The notes under the pieces are model-generated. The model saw only the letters and a program-made list of their open reading frames with translations. It was not told the DNA's origin and did not search any database. DNA of 64,000 nucleotides. Source: Devosia salina (GTDB lineage Bacteria > Pseudomonadota > Alphaproteobacteria > Rhizobiales > Devosiaceae). Location: the NCBI RefSeq assembly GCF_019504385.1, contig NZ_CP080590.1, positions 2,460,001-2,524,000 of the forward strand, in the 5' to 3' direction. The position numbers were made by a program, and so were the translations under genes. Below are positions 9,015-17,484 of this stretch, piece by piece. Numbering within the stretch: the stretch's first letter is position 1; every line of letters begins with the position of its first letter.

Positions 9015-9907
9015 AGCGGTTCACCCGCCAGCCCCAGGCGCGGCCAGTCGCCCATGCGGTTGCGGAACCAGGTCCGCTGCCGCTTGGCATATTGGTGGGT
9101 CGCCGTGGTCGCCAGCGCGATGGCCTCCTCACGGCCATGGAGACCGTCGAGCCAGTCGGAGATCTCCCGCACCCCGATCGCCTTCATCGCCGGCAGGCTG
9201 GGGTCGAGGTGCAACGCCCTCAGGGCCTCGACCTCCTCGACCGCGCCGCTCTCGAACATGGCGGCAAAGCGCCGCGCGATCCGATCGCGCAAGACGTCGC
9301 GATCGGGCGACAATACCATGCGTTCGAGGTGCCACCCTGCCAGAAGTCCGGGTTGCTGGTCGCCCTGAAAGCTCGACAGGGCACGTCCGGTGGCCCGCTT
9401 GACAGCGAGGGCACGGGTGACGCGCTGCGGATCGGCAACCTTGAGCCGCCGCGCCGTTTCGGGGTCCTCGGCCTGTAGCAGGGCCATCCGCTCGGGCTCT
9501 TCAAGCGCCTGAATCTCTTGTTGAACTTCAAGCGTCAGCGCCGATGAAATCTTTGGCACATCGGCAAAGCCATTGGTCAGGGCATCGAAGTAAAGCCCCG
9601 TACCGCCGACGAAAATCGTCTCGCGCGCCGGATCGAGCGTATCCAGGAGCGCTTGCACCGCCCGCACCCACTGCCCGGTGGAGAAGCGTTCGGAAGCGGG
9701 CACCGTGCCATAGAGCCGATGCTCTGCCAGCGCCTCATCGGCGGGGCCGGGCCGGGCCGTGACCACACGCAGCGTGTCATAGACCTGCATGGCGTCGGCA
9801 TTGATGATCACCCCGCCAAAGGCCTGCGCGCGCTCCAGCGCCAGCGCCGACTTGCCGCTGGCAGTCGGACCCGCTATCAGCACAGCGCGCCTTTGGCCTG
9901 TCACCAT
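9011..9907 (-). CDS. miaA: tRNA dimethylallyltransferase
   Basis: Transfers a dimethylallyl group to N6 of adenosine 37 in tRNAs that read codons starting with U, improving reading-frame maintenance. The 298-residue length is normal. The P-loop GPTASGKS starts near residue 13, the catalytic aspartate lies in INADAMQVY, and FVGGTGLYFDAL and the C-terminal THQYAKRQRTWFRNR tRNA-contacting segment are present. It is divergent from serB with only 24 bp between start codons, so the two promoters must overlap the neighbouring coding regions or each other. Confidence 0.95.
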   Translation of the reverse strand: MVTGQRRAVLIAGPTASGKSALALERAQAFGGVIINADAMQVYDTLRVVTARPGPADEALAEHRLYGTVPASERFSTGQWVRAVQALLDTLDPARETIFVGGTGLYFDALTNGFADVPKISSALTLEVQQEIQALEEPERMALLQAEDPETARRLKVADPQRVTRALAVKRATGRALSSFQGDQQPGLLAGWHLERMVLSPDRDVLRDRIARRFAAMFESGAVEEVEALRALHLDPSLPAMKAIGVREISDWLDGLHGREEAIALATTATHQYAKRQRTWFRNRMGDWPRLGLAGEPL

Positions 9908-9931
9908 ACTCTCCCGAAAGTTGCTGTCCTC

Positions 9932-10804
9932 ATGCCGGTTCTATCCCTCATCGCCAATCCCGCCGATCCCGAGCTGGATGCGGCCCTGGCCCAGGCTGTG
10001 GTGGCCCAAACCGGCGGAGAACTCAACTGGCTAAACCACTCTATTGCCTGCGATATTCATGAGCCGACCGCGCCCGACGCGCTGGAGCTGGCCCGCGACA
10101 TCATCGGCAGCCGGGCCGTGGACGCCAATGTGGTCCCTGCCGAGGGCCGCCGCAAGCAATTGCTGGTGGCCGACATGGACTCCACCATGATCGAGCAGGA
10201 ATGCATCGACGAACTCGCCGCTGCACTCGATCTCAAGCCGCAAGTGGCTGAAATCACTGACAAAGCCATGCGCGGGGAGCTGGATTTCGCGCAGGCGCTC
10301 GACACCCGCGTGGCCCTGCTCAAAGGGCTAGAGCGCAAGGTGATTGAAGAAGTGCGCCGCGAGGCGATCACCCTGGCGCCGGGCGGGCGGGCGCTGGTGC
10401 AAACCATGAAGGCCTATGGCGCCTATACCTCCTTAGTGTCTGGCGGATTTACATTTTTTGCCGATTACTTCGCCAAGCGGATCGGCTTTGACGAGGCGAT
10501 TGCCAATGTCCTGGAATTCGATGGCGAGCGGCTGACAGGGACCGTCACCAAGCCCATTGTCGACAAGGACACCAAGAAAAAGCGGCTCCTGGACCTCGTT
10601 AATGAACGAAACCTGAATGCCAGCCAGACCCTGGCGGTGGGCGATGGCGCCAACGACCTCGACATGCTCGGGGTGGCCGGCTTCGGGGTGGCCCTTCACG
10701 CCAAGCCGGCAGTCGCCGCGGCGGCCGGCATCCGCATCGACCATGGCGACCTGACCGCCCTGCTCTACCTGCAGGGCTATGCCGAGGACGACTTCGTGCG
10801 CTGA
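9932..10804 (+). CDS. serB: Phosphoserine phosphatase
   Basis: HAD-superfamily phosphatase that makes L-serine from O-phosphoserine in the final step of serine synthesis. It has 290 residues. The nucleophile motif DMDSTMIEQECID is near residue 86, the second motif SLVSGGFTFFADY carries the conserved serine, and GDGANDLDML supplies the metal-binding aspartates. An N-terminal domain of about 75 residues precedes the catalytic part, as in E. coli SerB. The start at 9932 (MPVLSLIANP) fits family alignments; the frame is open further upstream across miaA. It is monocistronic, with a strong terminator after it. Confidence 0.94.
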   Translation: MPVLSLIANPADPELDAALAQAVVAQTGGELNWLNHSIACDIHEPTAPDALELARDIIGSRAVDANVVPAEGRRKQLLVADMDSTMIEQECIDELAAALDLKPQVAEITDKAMRGELDFAQALDTRVALLKGLERKVIEEVRREAITLAPGGRALVQTMKAYGAYTSLVSGGFTFFADYFAKRIGFDEAIANVLEFDGERLTGTVTKPIVDKDTKKKRLLDLVNERNLNASQTLAVGDGANDLDMLGVAGFGVALHAKPAVAAAAGIRIDHGDLTALLYLQGYAEDDFVR

Positions 10805-10834
10805 CCGCGCAACCACGGCACCGTGCAATAAGAA

Positions 10835-10864
10835 GGGCCGGCGCAGGTGACTGCGCCGGCCCTG
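10835..10864. terminator. Bidirectional terminator between serB and hflC
   Basis: A 13-bp perfect stem (AGGGCCGGCGCAG / CTGCGCCGGCCCT) with a GTGA loop between two convergent genes. It is followed by GATCATTTTC on the plus strand and by TCTTATTG on the minus strand, so it can serve both serB and hflKC. Confidence 0.85.
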
Positions 10865-10886
10865 ATCATTTTCGCAGCCGGGGACC

Positions 10887-11972
10887 CTATTGGGCCGGGG
10901 CCGGGGCCGTTTCCTCGGCAGGCGCCGGCGCTTCGGTACCCACCGTCGGCTGCAGTTCGGAGCCATCCTCCAGCGTCATGGTCGGCGCCACGGTTTCCTC
11001 GATGCCCAGCCCGTCCAGCGCCGGCTCAGTCGGCTCCGTCGAGGTGATGGGCGCCGCCTGCGGCGCGATGGGCGCCGCGAAGGTGGTGCTGGCCGCCGGA
11101 ATCTCGCCATCCGAACCGAAATAACGGAAGAAGGCGCTGTCGGGCGACAGGATCATGGTGGTGCCGCTATTGCCCAGGGCCGTGCGGTAGGATTCCATCG
11201 AGCGATAGAACTCGAAGAATTCCGGATCCTGCCCATAGGCGGCCGCATAGAGACGGTTCCGCTCGGCGTCGCCGGTACCGCGGATGATTTCCGCGTCGCG
11301 GGTTGCCGCCGCCACGATTTCCACGGCCTGACGATCGGCGATGGCGCGCAGGCTCTGGGCCTGTTCCTGGCCACGGGCACGCAGCAGCGCCGCCTCGGCC
11401 AGACGTTCGGCCCGCATGCGCTCGAAGGTCCGCTCGGACACTTCGCGCGCCAGGTCGGTGCGCAGGATACGCACATCGACAACCTCGATACCCAGCTCGG
11501 CCATATCCGGACGGATCAGGTCGCGCGCTTCGGTCATCATCTGCGAGCGCTGCTCGGAGAGAGCCGCATTGAACTCACGCAGACCATAGACCTGGCGCAG
11601 GGCCGCGTCGAAGCGGGTCGCGATGCGGTCCTCGACCACCGAAAGCTGGCCCAGGGCCCGCTGACGGAACAGCCGCGGATCGACGATCTTGTACGTCAGG
11701 AACGCGTCCACCTCGTAGAAGGCGCCGCCCGAAACCTGCACGGTCATGTCCGAGATATCGTAGCGCATCAGGCGATCTTCGATGATCTGCACGCTGTCCA
11801 CGATATCGGTGGGGATCTTGAAATAGAGCCCCGGCTCGGACCGCACATTGGTGATCTGGCCAAAGCGCAGGACGATGGCCTGCTCGCGCTCATTAACCAC
11901 ATAGATCGAGGAGAAGAGCACATAGAGCGCCGCCACGATGACGGCACCGATGATGAAGAGACGGTTGGTCAT
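10887..11972 (-). CDS. hflC: HflC, FtsH protease modulator subunit
   Basis: SPFH/band-7 membrane protein that assembles with HflK into a large periplasmic cage around the FtsH protease and modulates quality control of membrane proteins. The N-terminal anchor is MTNRLFIIGAVIVAALYVLF, followed by the band-7 domain (about 20-220) and a helical segment with RAEGQEQA-like character (LLRARGQEQAQSLR). At 361 residues it is longer than E. coli HflC (334): the last ~75 residues are a Pro/Ala/Glu/Thr-rich low-complexity tail. The start lies 3 bp after the hflK stop. Confidence 0.93.
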   Translation of the reverse strand: MTNRLFIIGAVIVAALYVLFSSIYVVNEREQAIVLRFGQITNVRSEPGLYFKIPTDIVDSVQIIEDRLMRYDISDMTVQVSGGAFYEVDAFLTYKIVDPRLFRQRALGQLSVVEDRIATRFDAALRQVYGLREFNAALSEQRSQMMTEARDLIRPDMAELGIEVVDVRILRTDLAREVSERTFERMRAERLAEAALLRARGQEQAQSLRAIADRQAVEIVAAATRDAEIIRGTGDAERNRLYAAAYGQDPEFFEFYRSMESYRTALGNSGTTMILSPDSAFFRYFGSDGEIPAASTTFAAPIAPQAAPITSTEPTEPALDGLGIEETVAPTMTLEDGSELQPTVGTEAPAPAEETAPAPAQ

Positions 11973-11975
11973 GGC

Positions 11976-13070
11976 TTACTGCTCCGTGCTCGTATTGTCG
12001 CGCGAACGCAGTTCCGGCAGCGGCAGATAGGGCACGACGCCCGAGCCACCGGCACCATTTTCAACCAGCACCTTTTCCGAGGCGCCCAGCACCTGCTCCA
12101 TGGTTTCCAGGAACATGCGCTTGCGCGTCACCTCTGGTGCATTGACATATTCGGCATAGACCGCGTTGAAACGCTCGGCCTCACCGGTTGCTTCCTGCAC
12201 CACGCGGTTCGAATAGGCAGCCGCCTCTTCGCGCAGCGCCGCAGCGCGGCCGCGGGCATCACCCAGAAGCGTATTGGCGTAGGAACGGGCCTCTTCCTGC
12301 AGGCGGTCTTCGTCCTGCTCGGCGCGCTGCACTTCGTTGAACGCATCGGCGACTTCGGCCGGCGGCGCAGCATTTTCCAGGGTGATCTGGCTGATCCGCA
12401 CGCCCATGCCGTAGGAATCCAGGATCGTCTGGGTGATCTGCTGCACTTCGATGGCAATGCCGGCGCGATCGTCACGGAAAATGTCCTGCGCCGGACGGCG
12501 GCCGACCACTTCGCGCATGGCGCTCTCGGCGGCATTGCGCACCATCCCTTCGGGATCGCGCACATTGATCAGGTAATCGACCGGATTGGCGACCGACCAC
12601 AGGACCGCAAAGCGCACATCGACGATGTTCTGGTCGCCCGACAGCATCAGGCCGTCATCGGCATTGGCGCGAGAACCCGAACCACTGGCCGTGCCGATGG
12701 TGGTCTGCAGGGCGGAGATATTGACCTTTTCGACGGTCTCGACCGGCCAGATCAGGAAATGCAGACCCGCACCGGCCAGTTCCTGCTTGGGCGCGCCAAG
12801 ACGGAATTCGACGCCGACTTCACCTTCGTCCACGCCATAGACGGAATTGGCCGCCCAGAACGCGGCCAGCGCCAGCACCGCGCCGACGATCAGCCAGCGC
12901 CCGCCGGGCAGGCCGCCGCCGAACTGGGCACGGCCACGATTGAGAATGTCTTCAAGATTGGGAGTGTTACCGCCCGGACGGCGTGGACCGCCGCCGCCTC
13001 CACCCGGCGCCTGGCCCCAGGGACCGCCATTATTGCGGCCACCTCCGCCACCATTATTCTCCCAAGGCAT
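11976..13070 (-). CDS. hflK: HflK, FtsH protease modulator subunit
   Basis: Partner of HflC in the HflKC complex. The 364 residues start with a glycine/asparagine-rich cytoplasmic segment (MPWENNGGGGGRNNGG), then a proline/glycine-rich stretch, one membrane helix near 65-85 (WLIVGAVLALAAFWAANSVYGV), the band-7 domain and the long helix with EARSYANTLLGDARGRAA. All are typical of HflK. Transcribed with hflC; a promoter candidate sits at 13110-13137, while folA lies 63 bp upstream on the same strand and may also read through. Confidence 0.94.
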   Translation of the reverse strand: MPWENNGGGGGRNNGGPWGQAPGGGGGGPRRPGGNTPNLEDILNRGRAQFGGGLPGGRWLIVGAVLALAAFWAANSVYGVDEGEVGVEFRLGAPKQELAGAGLHFLIWPVETVEKVNISALQTTIGTASGSGSRANADDGLMLSGDQNIVDVRFAVLWSVANPVDYLINVRDPEGMVRNAAESAMREVVGRRPAQDIFRDDRAGIAIEVQQITQTILDSYGMGVRISQITLENAAPPAEVADAFNEVQRAEQDEDRLQEEARSYANTLLGDARGRAAALREEAAAYSNRVVQEATGEAERFNAVYAEYVNAPEVTRKRMFLETMEQVLGASEKVLVENGAGGSGVVPYLPLPELRSRDNTSTEQ

Positions 13071-13109
13071 CGCATTCCTTTCGGTGTCTTCGAGAAATCT
13101 GTGTTGCCA

Positions 13110-13137
13110 TATATAAGCAAGCCAAGCGCCCGATCAA
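13110..13137 (-). promoter_or_regulatory. Candidate promoter of hflK-hflC
   Basis: TTGATC (13132-13137) and TATATA (13110-13115) on the minus strand with a 16-base spacer, overlapping the folA stop codon. It ends about 40 bases before the hflK ATG. Confidence 0.45.
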
Positions 13138-13655
13138 TGCGCGGACCCGTGAACGCGCTCGTAGATCTTGATGGTATAGGCCGCCTCGTCGCGCTCGGAG
13201 CGCGCCACTTCTGGCTCGGCCGCAACCCGCCAGATGCCCGGATCGATGGGCGGAAACCGCACATCGCCCGCCGGCGCCAGATCGACATGGGTGATGTAGA
13301 GCCGGTCGGCGAGCGGCATGGCCTGCGCGTAAATGTCGCCACCGCCAATGACCATGATTTCATCCTGCTCGCTGGCTTCCGCCAGCCGCCGCGCCGCCGC
13401 CAGCGCCTCGGGCAGGCTGTTGCGCACCAGAACGCCCTCGGGCGCATAATCATGCTGGCGCGTCACCACGATATGCGGACGGCCGGCCAGGGGTTTGGGA
13501 AAGGTCTCGAACTGCTTGCGGCCCATGACCATGGGCTTGCCCATGGTGGTCGCCTTGAACCAGGCAAAATCGGACGGAATGCGCCAGGGAATGGACTGGT
13601 CGGCGCCAATGACATTGTTGCGGGCAACAGCCGCGATGAGGGCGATGGTGGTCAT
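13134..13655 (-). CDS. folA: Dihydrofolate reductase
   Basis: Reduces dihydrofolate to tetrahydrofolate with NADPH. At 173 residues it has the family fold markers: ALIAAVARNNVIGADQSIPWRIPSDFAWFK at the N-terminus with the catalytic acid in the PSD turn, GKPMVMGRKQFETFP for NADPH contact, and VIGGGDIYAQAMPLADRLYIT. In many Hyphomicrobiales thyA, folA and hflKC are close neighbours. Here thyA is about 6 kb away, beyond an insertion-rich segment. Confidence 0.95.
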   Translation of the reverse strand: MTTIALIAAVARNNVIGADQSIPWRIPSDFAWFKATTMGKPMVMGRKQFETFPKPLAGRPHIVVTRQHDYAPEGVLVRNSLPEALAAARRLAEASEQDEIMVIGGGDIYAQAMPLADRLYITHVDLAPAGDVRFPPIDPGIWRVAAEPEVARSERDEAAYTIKIYERVHGSAH

Positions 13656-13748
13656 GGGGAAGGATTAGCGGGTTTGGGGGCGGAAGGTGATTTTTCGTTA
13701 GTTTTGAGGGACATCAGGCACGCCCTCGTTCAACTACGCTTGCTGCTT

Positions 13749-14522
13749 TCACTTGTCTTTCAACGCTATCAATCTAGCACGCATCGCCTTGCGCTGCGCG
13801 GATGGCTGTTCATAAATCTCGAGAAGGGCGTGTTCGTAAACATCAAGAATATCGAAGAAATCCTCATCTCGGACTGTCTCACCGTGCGTGCCGATATTAC
13901 CCACCACGCGTAGCGCATGCATAGCTTCCGCACTCTCATCATCGCCAGCGGACTCGGCAAACTTCGCGATCCTCTGTTCAAGTGGGAGCATGCCCTTTCC
14001 CTTTTTGTCGGTTTTGTCCGTCGTCCGAGGCACACCCCTGTCGTCAAGAACCATCTCAAGGCTTGTGCGTAGTCGAATCGTAGCCGCTCTCACGTCTCCC
14101 CAGTAGACTTTAAACGCCAACTTTATTTCTCCGCGTATTTGCTCTGGAATTTTCGGAGACAGTGGAAACAGGTTAGGAGCGGGCGAAATGCTGGTCGGGC
14201 TGACCATGGTCTGCCACTCGTATTCATCCAACCCTACGCCATCACCATAGACATACTCTCTGTCCACGTAGCCGAGCCCCGCAATTGCGACTATTTCACC
14301 GCACGTGGAATTGTTGCATTTCGAGAAGCCAACAAACCTGTACTGGACCCAATCAGGCTCCCAATCTTCGTTGTCGTGTTTCCTCTCAGAGTGCTTCGGC
14401 TCCAATTTGACGTATCGATCTTCGTCCCAGACTAACGAGCCTCTTCCACACCGCGGGCACGGATATCTAGGCACGGAGCGGTCCGAGAAGTTGCGGCGCC
14501 AAAGATTCCTATTGACGGTCAT
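13749..14522 (-). CDS. DUF4145-type protein with an N-terminal zinc ribbon
   Basis: A 257-residue cytoplasmic protein. The N-terminal part has two cysteine pairs, CPRCG near residue 22 and a CNNSTC group near 70, which would form a zinc ribbon. The C-terminal part (about 125-240) has the pattern of DUF4145: an acidic helix RTSLEMVLDDRGV, then LPLEQRIAKF, ALRVVGNIGTHG and a final Asp/Glu-rich helix. DUF4145 domains often occur beside or inside restriction and nuclease genes, but none is adjacent here. The start at 14522 has a strong ribosome site (GGAGAGGA); a GTG seven codons upstream is less likely. Base composition is clearly AT-richer than the neighbours, suggesting acquisition. Confidence 0.65.
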   Translation of the reverse strand: MTVNRNLWRRNFSDRSVPRYPCPRCGRGSLVWDEDRYVKLEPKHSERKHDNEDWEPDWVQYRFVGFSKCNNSTCGEIVAIAGLGYVDREYVYGDGVGLDEYEWQTMVSPTSISPAPNLFPLSPKIPEQIRGEIKLAFKVYWGDVRAATIRLRTSLEMVLDDRGVPRTTDKTDKKGKGMLPLEQRIAKFAESAGDDESAEAMHALRVVGNIGTHGETVRDEDFFDILDVYEHALLEIYEQPSAQRKAMRARLIALKDK

Positions 14523-14712
14523 TTCCTCTCCAGGATTTAGCACTGAGCAACAAACACAATGTCGATGCAGCGCCCAACAATAGAGCTGACCGCTGTGATA
14601 TGGAATTGGCTTTGCTTCCGTGCGAAATCAATGTGCGAAATAACTTCGCGCTCCGCCTTTCCTCCATCGCGGCACTCCGGTTTCGCCCATCTCCAAGTGC
14701 AACGCCCTCGGG

Positions 14713-15642
14713 TCAAGCAACTGTCGATTGTTTGACGATGGCACTGAGGATTGTGATGAACTTTCTCATTGCGGCGTTGATGGCGACCTTGAAGGGTTTG
14801 CCGTTGGCCCTGAGGCGGTCATAGAAGGTTCGGAGTGCAGGACTGCGGGCCTTCAGGGCGCTCAGGGTTGCCATATAGAGGACGTTTCTGACACTGGCGC
14901 GTCCGCCGCTGCATCGGCCGGGACGTGCCGTTCGCCCCGATTGCCTTGCATGCGGGGCCACCCCGACCAGGCTGGCGAGCTGTTTGGGCGTGGCATGGCC
15001 CAGCTCGGGCAGATCGCAGAGCAAGGTAGCGGCCAGAACCGGGCCGACACCCGCCACAGCGAGCAGGATCTCATAGCGCGCCTTGAGGTGGGTTGCGCGG
15101 ATATGGCTGGCGATCTCGGCATCGAGCCGGGCAATGTGGCCCCCGACCATGGTGTGCATGCGGGCCAGCATGCGTCGCACCATCGTGTCGGTAGCGATAT
15201 CGAGCCGGGAAACGAGCTTGTTGCGTTCGGCAATCAATTGCCGGCGCAGGCCGGCCAGCTCGTCCAGCCGCTGGCGCGCCGGGTCGCGTTGATAGTCGTG
15301 CTGGCCGGGCGCCAGTTGCACATAACAGGCGATCATCCTGGCATCGATTGGATCGGTCTTGGCATGGCGACCCAGGGCGTGGGCCAGAGCCCGCACGCGG
15401 GCGGGTGGAACCAGACAGACCGCAAACCCGGCTTGTGCGAGCACGTCCAGTGCCGCGCGCTCATAACCGCCCGAGGCTTCCAACCCGATCCGCTGCACGC
15501 CCAGACGGCGCAGCAGCCCGACCAGCCGTGCCAGCCCTTTGGGGGCATGGTCCACACTCAGCACCTGGGCGCCGGGCAGGACATGCACGTCCAGCCGATC
15601 CTTGGAAACGTCGATGCCCGCGACGATGGCTTCTGATATCAT
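14713..15642 (-). CDS. IS110-family transposase (copy 1)
   Basis: A 309-residue DEDD recombinase. The N-terminal RuvC-like domain has the first aspartate in AGIDVSKDRLDVHV, the glutamate in GLEASGGYERA and the later aspartates in KTDPIDARMIA. The C-terminal transposase-20 domain has LLAVAGVGPVLAATLL, PKQLASLVGVAPHARQSGR and the serine-bearing end RNVLYMATLSALK. The ATG at 15642 follows a purine-rich ribosome site (GGGAGAGGCGAGAGAG). The product is identical to copy 2 and appears intact, so the element may be active. Confidence 0.9.
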   Translation of the reverse strand: MISEAIVAGIDVSKDRLDVHVLPGAQVLSVDHAPKGLARLVGLLRRLGVQRIGLEASGGYERAALDVLAQAGFAVCLVPPARVRALAHALGRHAKTDPIDARMIACYVQLAPGQHDYQRDPARQRLDELAGLRRQLIAERNKLVSRLDIATDTMVRRMLARMHTMVGGHIARLDAEIASHIRATHLKARYEILLAVAGVGPVLAATLLCDLPELGHATPKQLASLVGVAPHARQSGRTARPGRCSGGRASVRNVLYMATLSALKARSPALRTFYDRLRANGKPFKVAINAAMRKFITILSAIVKQSTVA

Positions 15643-15837
15643 CTCTCTCGCCTCTCCCTGGCTTGTGATGCGGGCAACTGCCCTCACAACTGTTCGGGTT
15701 TAGGGAAGAGCCGACAGGACCCTGCTTAACCTCGGCCGATAAGGCCTGTCCGAGGACGGTCGCTGTCAACCCGGGAGTGCGGCTGCGACCGCCTCCCGGG
15801 ACAACTTAATCAGATATCGTCGATACAAGCCCGAGGG
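15643..15837 (-). ncRNA. Candidate bridge RNA region of IS110 copy 1
   Basis: Non-coding end lying before the transposase gene. It contains a strong imperfect hairpin at 15770-15800 (outer stem CCCGGGAG / CTCCCGGG, inner GCGG / CCGC) and a second long-range pairing at 15713-15750 (GACAGG / CCTGTC). In IS110-group elements this end encodes a structured bridge RNA with loops that pair with donor and target DNA. The structure is seen; the function here is inferred from the family, and the guide loops were not resolved. Confidence 0.4.
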
Positions 15838-15908
15838 TGACGCGCATTGGGTGGGGAGACGGCAGGTCTGGTTGCCGGGATGGGTGACGGCGCGCCCTCT
15901 CCTTCGCG

Positions 15909-16406
15909 CTAGCCTTCGCCACCCAACTTCCTCAGCGCATCGCCATCCACCCGCACCTTGGTCCATTCGTCCTGCATGACGCCGCCCTGGCTCTTGTAGA
16001 ACTTGATGCTCGGCTCGTTCCAGTCGAGCACCCACCATTCGAACCGGCCCAGTTCCTCGGCGACGCAGCGGCGGGCGAGGTGGACCAGCAGCGCCTTGCC
16101 GATGCCTTTGCCGCGCAGGGCCGGATCGACATAAAGGTCTTCGAGCCAGATGCCGTGCCGGCCCTGGAAGGTGGAATAGGTGTAGAACCAGAGCGCAAAG
16201 CCGACCGGCTTGCCCGCCCATTCGGCGATCTCGCAAAAAACCTTTGGATCGGGGCCGAAAAGGTCGCGGGCGATGTCGGCCTCGCTCGCCTTGGCCTCAT
16301 GCTCGAGCTTTTCATAGACGGCGAGCTGGCGGATGAAATCGACGATGAGTGCCGCGTCGGCGGCGATGGCGGGGCGGATGGTGAGGGATGGGTGAATTGC
16401 GGCCAT
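15909..16406 (-). CDS. GNAT-family N-acetyltransferase
   Basis: A 165-residue acetyl-CoA-dependent transferase. The acetyl-CoA loop is GIWLEDLYVDPALRGKGIGKALL (split: LEDLYVDPALRG, then KGIGKALL) near residues 85-107. RFEWWVLDWNEPSIKFYKSQGG matches the diamine/GCN5-like branch annotated as spermidine acetyltransferase-like in bacteria. The frame stays open through the upstream palindromic repeat, but the start at 16406 (MAAIHPSLTIRPA) is where family similarity begins. It lies between the two IS110 copies and reads in the same direction as the transposases. Confidence 0.88.
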   Translation of the reverse strand: MAAIHPSLTIRPAIAADAALIVDFIRQLAVYEKLEHEAKASEADIARDLFGPDPKVFCEIAEWAGKPVGFALWFYTYSTFQGRHGIWLEDLYVDPALRGKGIGKALLVHLARRCVAEELGRFEWWVLDWNEPSIKFYKSQGGVMQDEWTKVRVDGDALRKLGGEG

Positions 16407-16443
16407 AGGTCCGAAGTTCTGAGAGAGGCGATGGGCAGGGTTA

Positions 16444-16548
16444 CCCCCACCCTTGATCCCTCCCCACAAGGGGGAGGGAGACGATGAACACTGGTGCCAC
16501 CGCCCCTGCGCCTCCCTCCCCTTGATGGGGAGGGATTGAGGGTGGGGT
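16444..16548. repeat. Palindromic intergenic repeat, family A (unit 1)
   Basis: Two hairpin-forming halves, CTCCCCACAAGGGGGAGGG and CCTCCCCTTGATGGGGAGG, enclosed by an outer inverted pair CCCCACCCT / AGGGTGGGG. Nearly the same unit recurs at 29385-29491 and related forms at 34326, 34871, 36381, 42941 and 58975. It ends two bases from IS110 copy 2. Confidence 0.85.
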
Positions 16549-16554
16549 GACGGG

Positions 16555-17484
16555 TCAAGCAACTGTCGATTGTTTGACGATGGCACTGAGGATTGTGATG
16601 AACTTTCTCATTGCGGCGTTGATGGCGACCTTGAAGGGTTTGCCGTTGGCCCTGAGGCGGTCATAGAAGGTTCGGAGTGCAGGACTGCGGGCCTTCAGGG
16701 CGCTCAGGGTTGCCATATAGAGGACGTTTCTGACACTGGCGCGTCCGCCGCTGCATCGGCCGGGACGTGCCGTTCGCCCCGATTGCCTTGCATGCGGGGC
16801 CACCCCGACCAGGCTGGCGAGCTGTTTGGGCGTGGCATGGCCCAGCTCGGGCAGATCGCAGAGCAAGGTAGCGGCCAGAACCGGGCCGACACCCGCCACA
16901 GCGAGCAGGATCTCATAGCGCGCCTTGAGGTGGGTTGCGCGGATATGGCTGGCGATCTCGGCATCGAGCCGGGCAATGTGGCCCCCGACCATGGTGTGCA
17001 TGCGGGCCAGCATGCGTCGCACCATCGTGTCGGTAGCGATATCGAGCCGGGAAACGAGCTTGTTGCGTTCGGCAATCAATTGCCGGCGCAGGCCGGCCAG
17101 CTCGTCCAGCCGCTGGCGCGCCGGGTCGCGTTGATAGTCGTGCTGGCCGGGCGCCAGTTGCACATAACAGGCGATCATCCTGGCATCGATTGGATCGGTC
17201 TTGGCATGGCGACCCAGGGCGTGGGCCAGAGCCCGCACGCGGGCGGGTGGAACCAGACAGACCGCAAACCCGGCTTGTGCGAGCACGTCCAGTGCCGCGC
17301 GCTCATAACCGCCCGAGGCTTCCAACCCGATCCGCTGCACGCCCAGACGGCGCAGCAGCCCGACCAGCCGTGCCAGCCCTTTGGGGGCATGGTCCACACT
17401 CAGCACCTGGGCGCCGGGCAGGACATGCACGTCCAGCCGATCCTTGGAAACGTCGATGCCCGCGACGATGGCTTCTGATATCAT
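16555..17484 (-). CDS. IS110-family transposase (copy 2)
   Basis: Same 309-residue product as at 14713-15642, with the full set of DEDD residues and the C-terminal transposase-20 domain intact. Perfect identity of both copies indicates recent duplication or ongoing gene conversion. Direct orientation means that homologous recombination between copies would delete one element together with the GNAT gene. Confidence 0.9.
   Translation of the reverse strand: MISEAIVAGIDVSKDRLDVHVLPGAQVLSVDHAPKGLARLVGLLRRLGVQRIGLEASGGYERAALDVLAQAGFAVCLVPPARVRALAHALGRHAKTDPIDARMIACYVQLAPGQHDYQRDPARQRLDELAGLRRQLIAERNKLVSRLDIATDTMVRRMLARMHTMVGGHIARLDAEIASHIRATHLKARYEILLAVAGVGPVLAATLLCDLPELGHATPKQLASLVGVAPHARQSGRTARPGRCSGGRASVRNVLYMATLSALKARSPALRTFYDRLRANGKPFKVAINAAMRKFITILSAIVKQSTVA

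Larger units (their letters stand above)
14709..15837 (-). mobile_element. IS110-family insertion sequence, copy 1
   Basis: 1,129 bp identical to the second copy at 16551-17679, with the identity breaking abruptly at both sides. It has one DEDD transposase gene and a non-coding stretch of about 195 bp upstream of that gene, the plan of the IS110 group. No long terminal inverted repeats are visible, as usual for this family. The true ends could differ by a few bases from the limits of identity because the target core can be shared with flanking DNA. Confidence 0.85.

Noticed and set aside
10890..13913. A plus-strand open frame of 1,007 codons opposite hflC, hflK and folA
   Set aside because: The high GC content keeps antisense frames open. 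Its product has no recognisable domain, is rich in His, Arg and Gly, and lies exactly over three well-recognised genes.
16444..16548. A CRISPR array in the repeated GC-rich segments
   Set aside because: The repeated units are inverted pairs at scattered sites, not regularly spaced direct repeats with spacers, and no cas gene is present.
16407..16586. N-terminal extension of the GNAT protein
   Set aside because: The extra codons translate a palindromic repeat (peptides such as SPSPLWGG also appear in other frames crossing repeats), so the start at 16406 is better.
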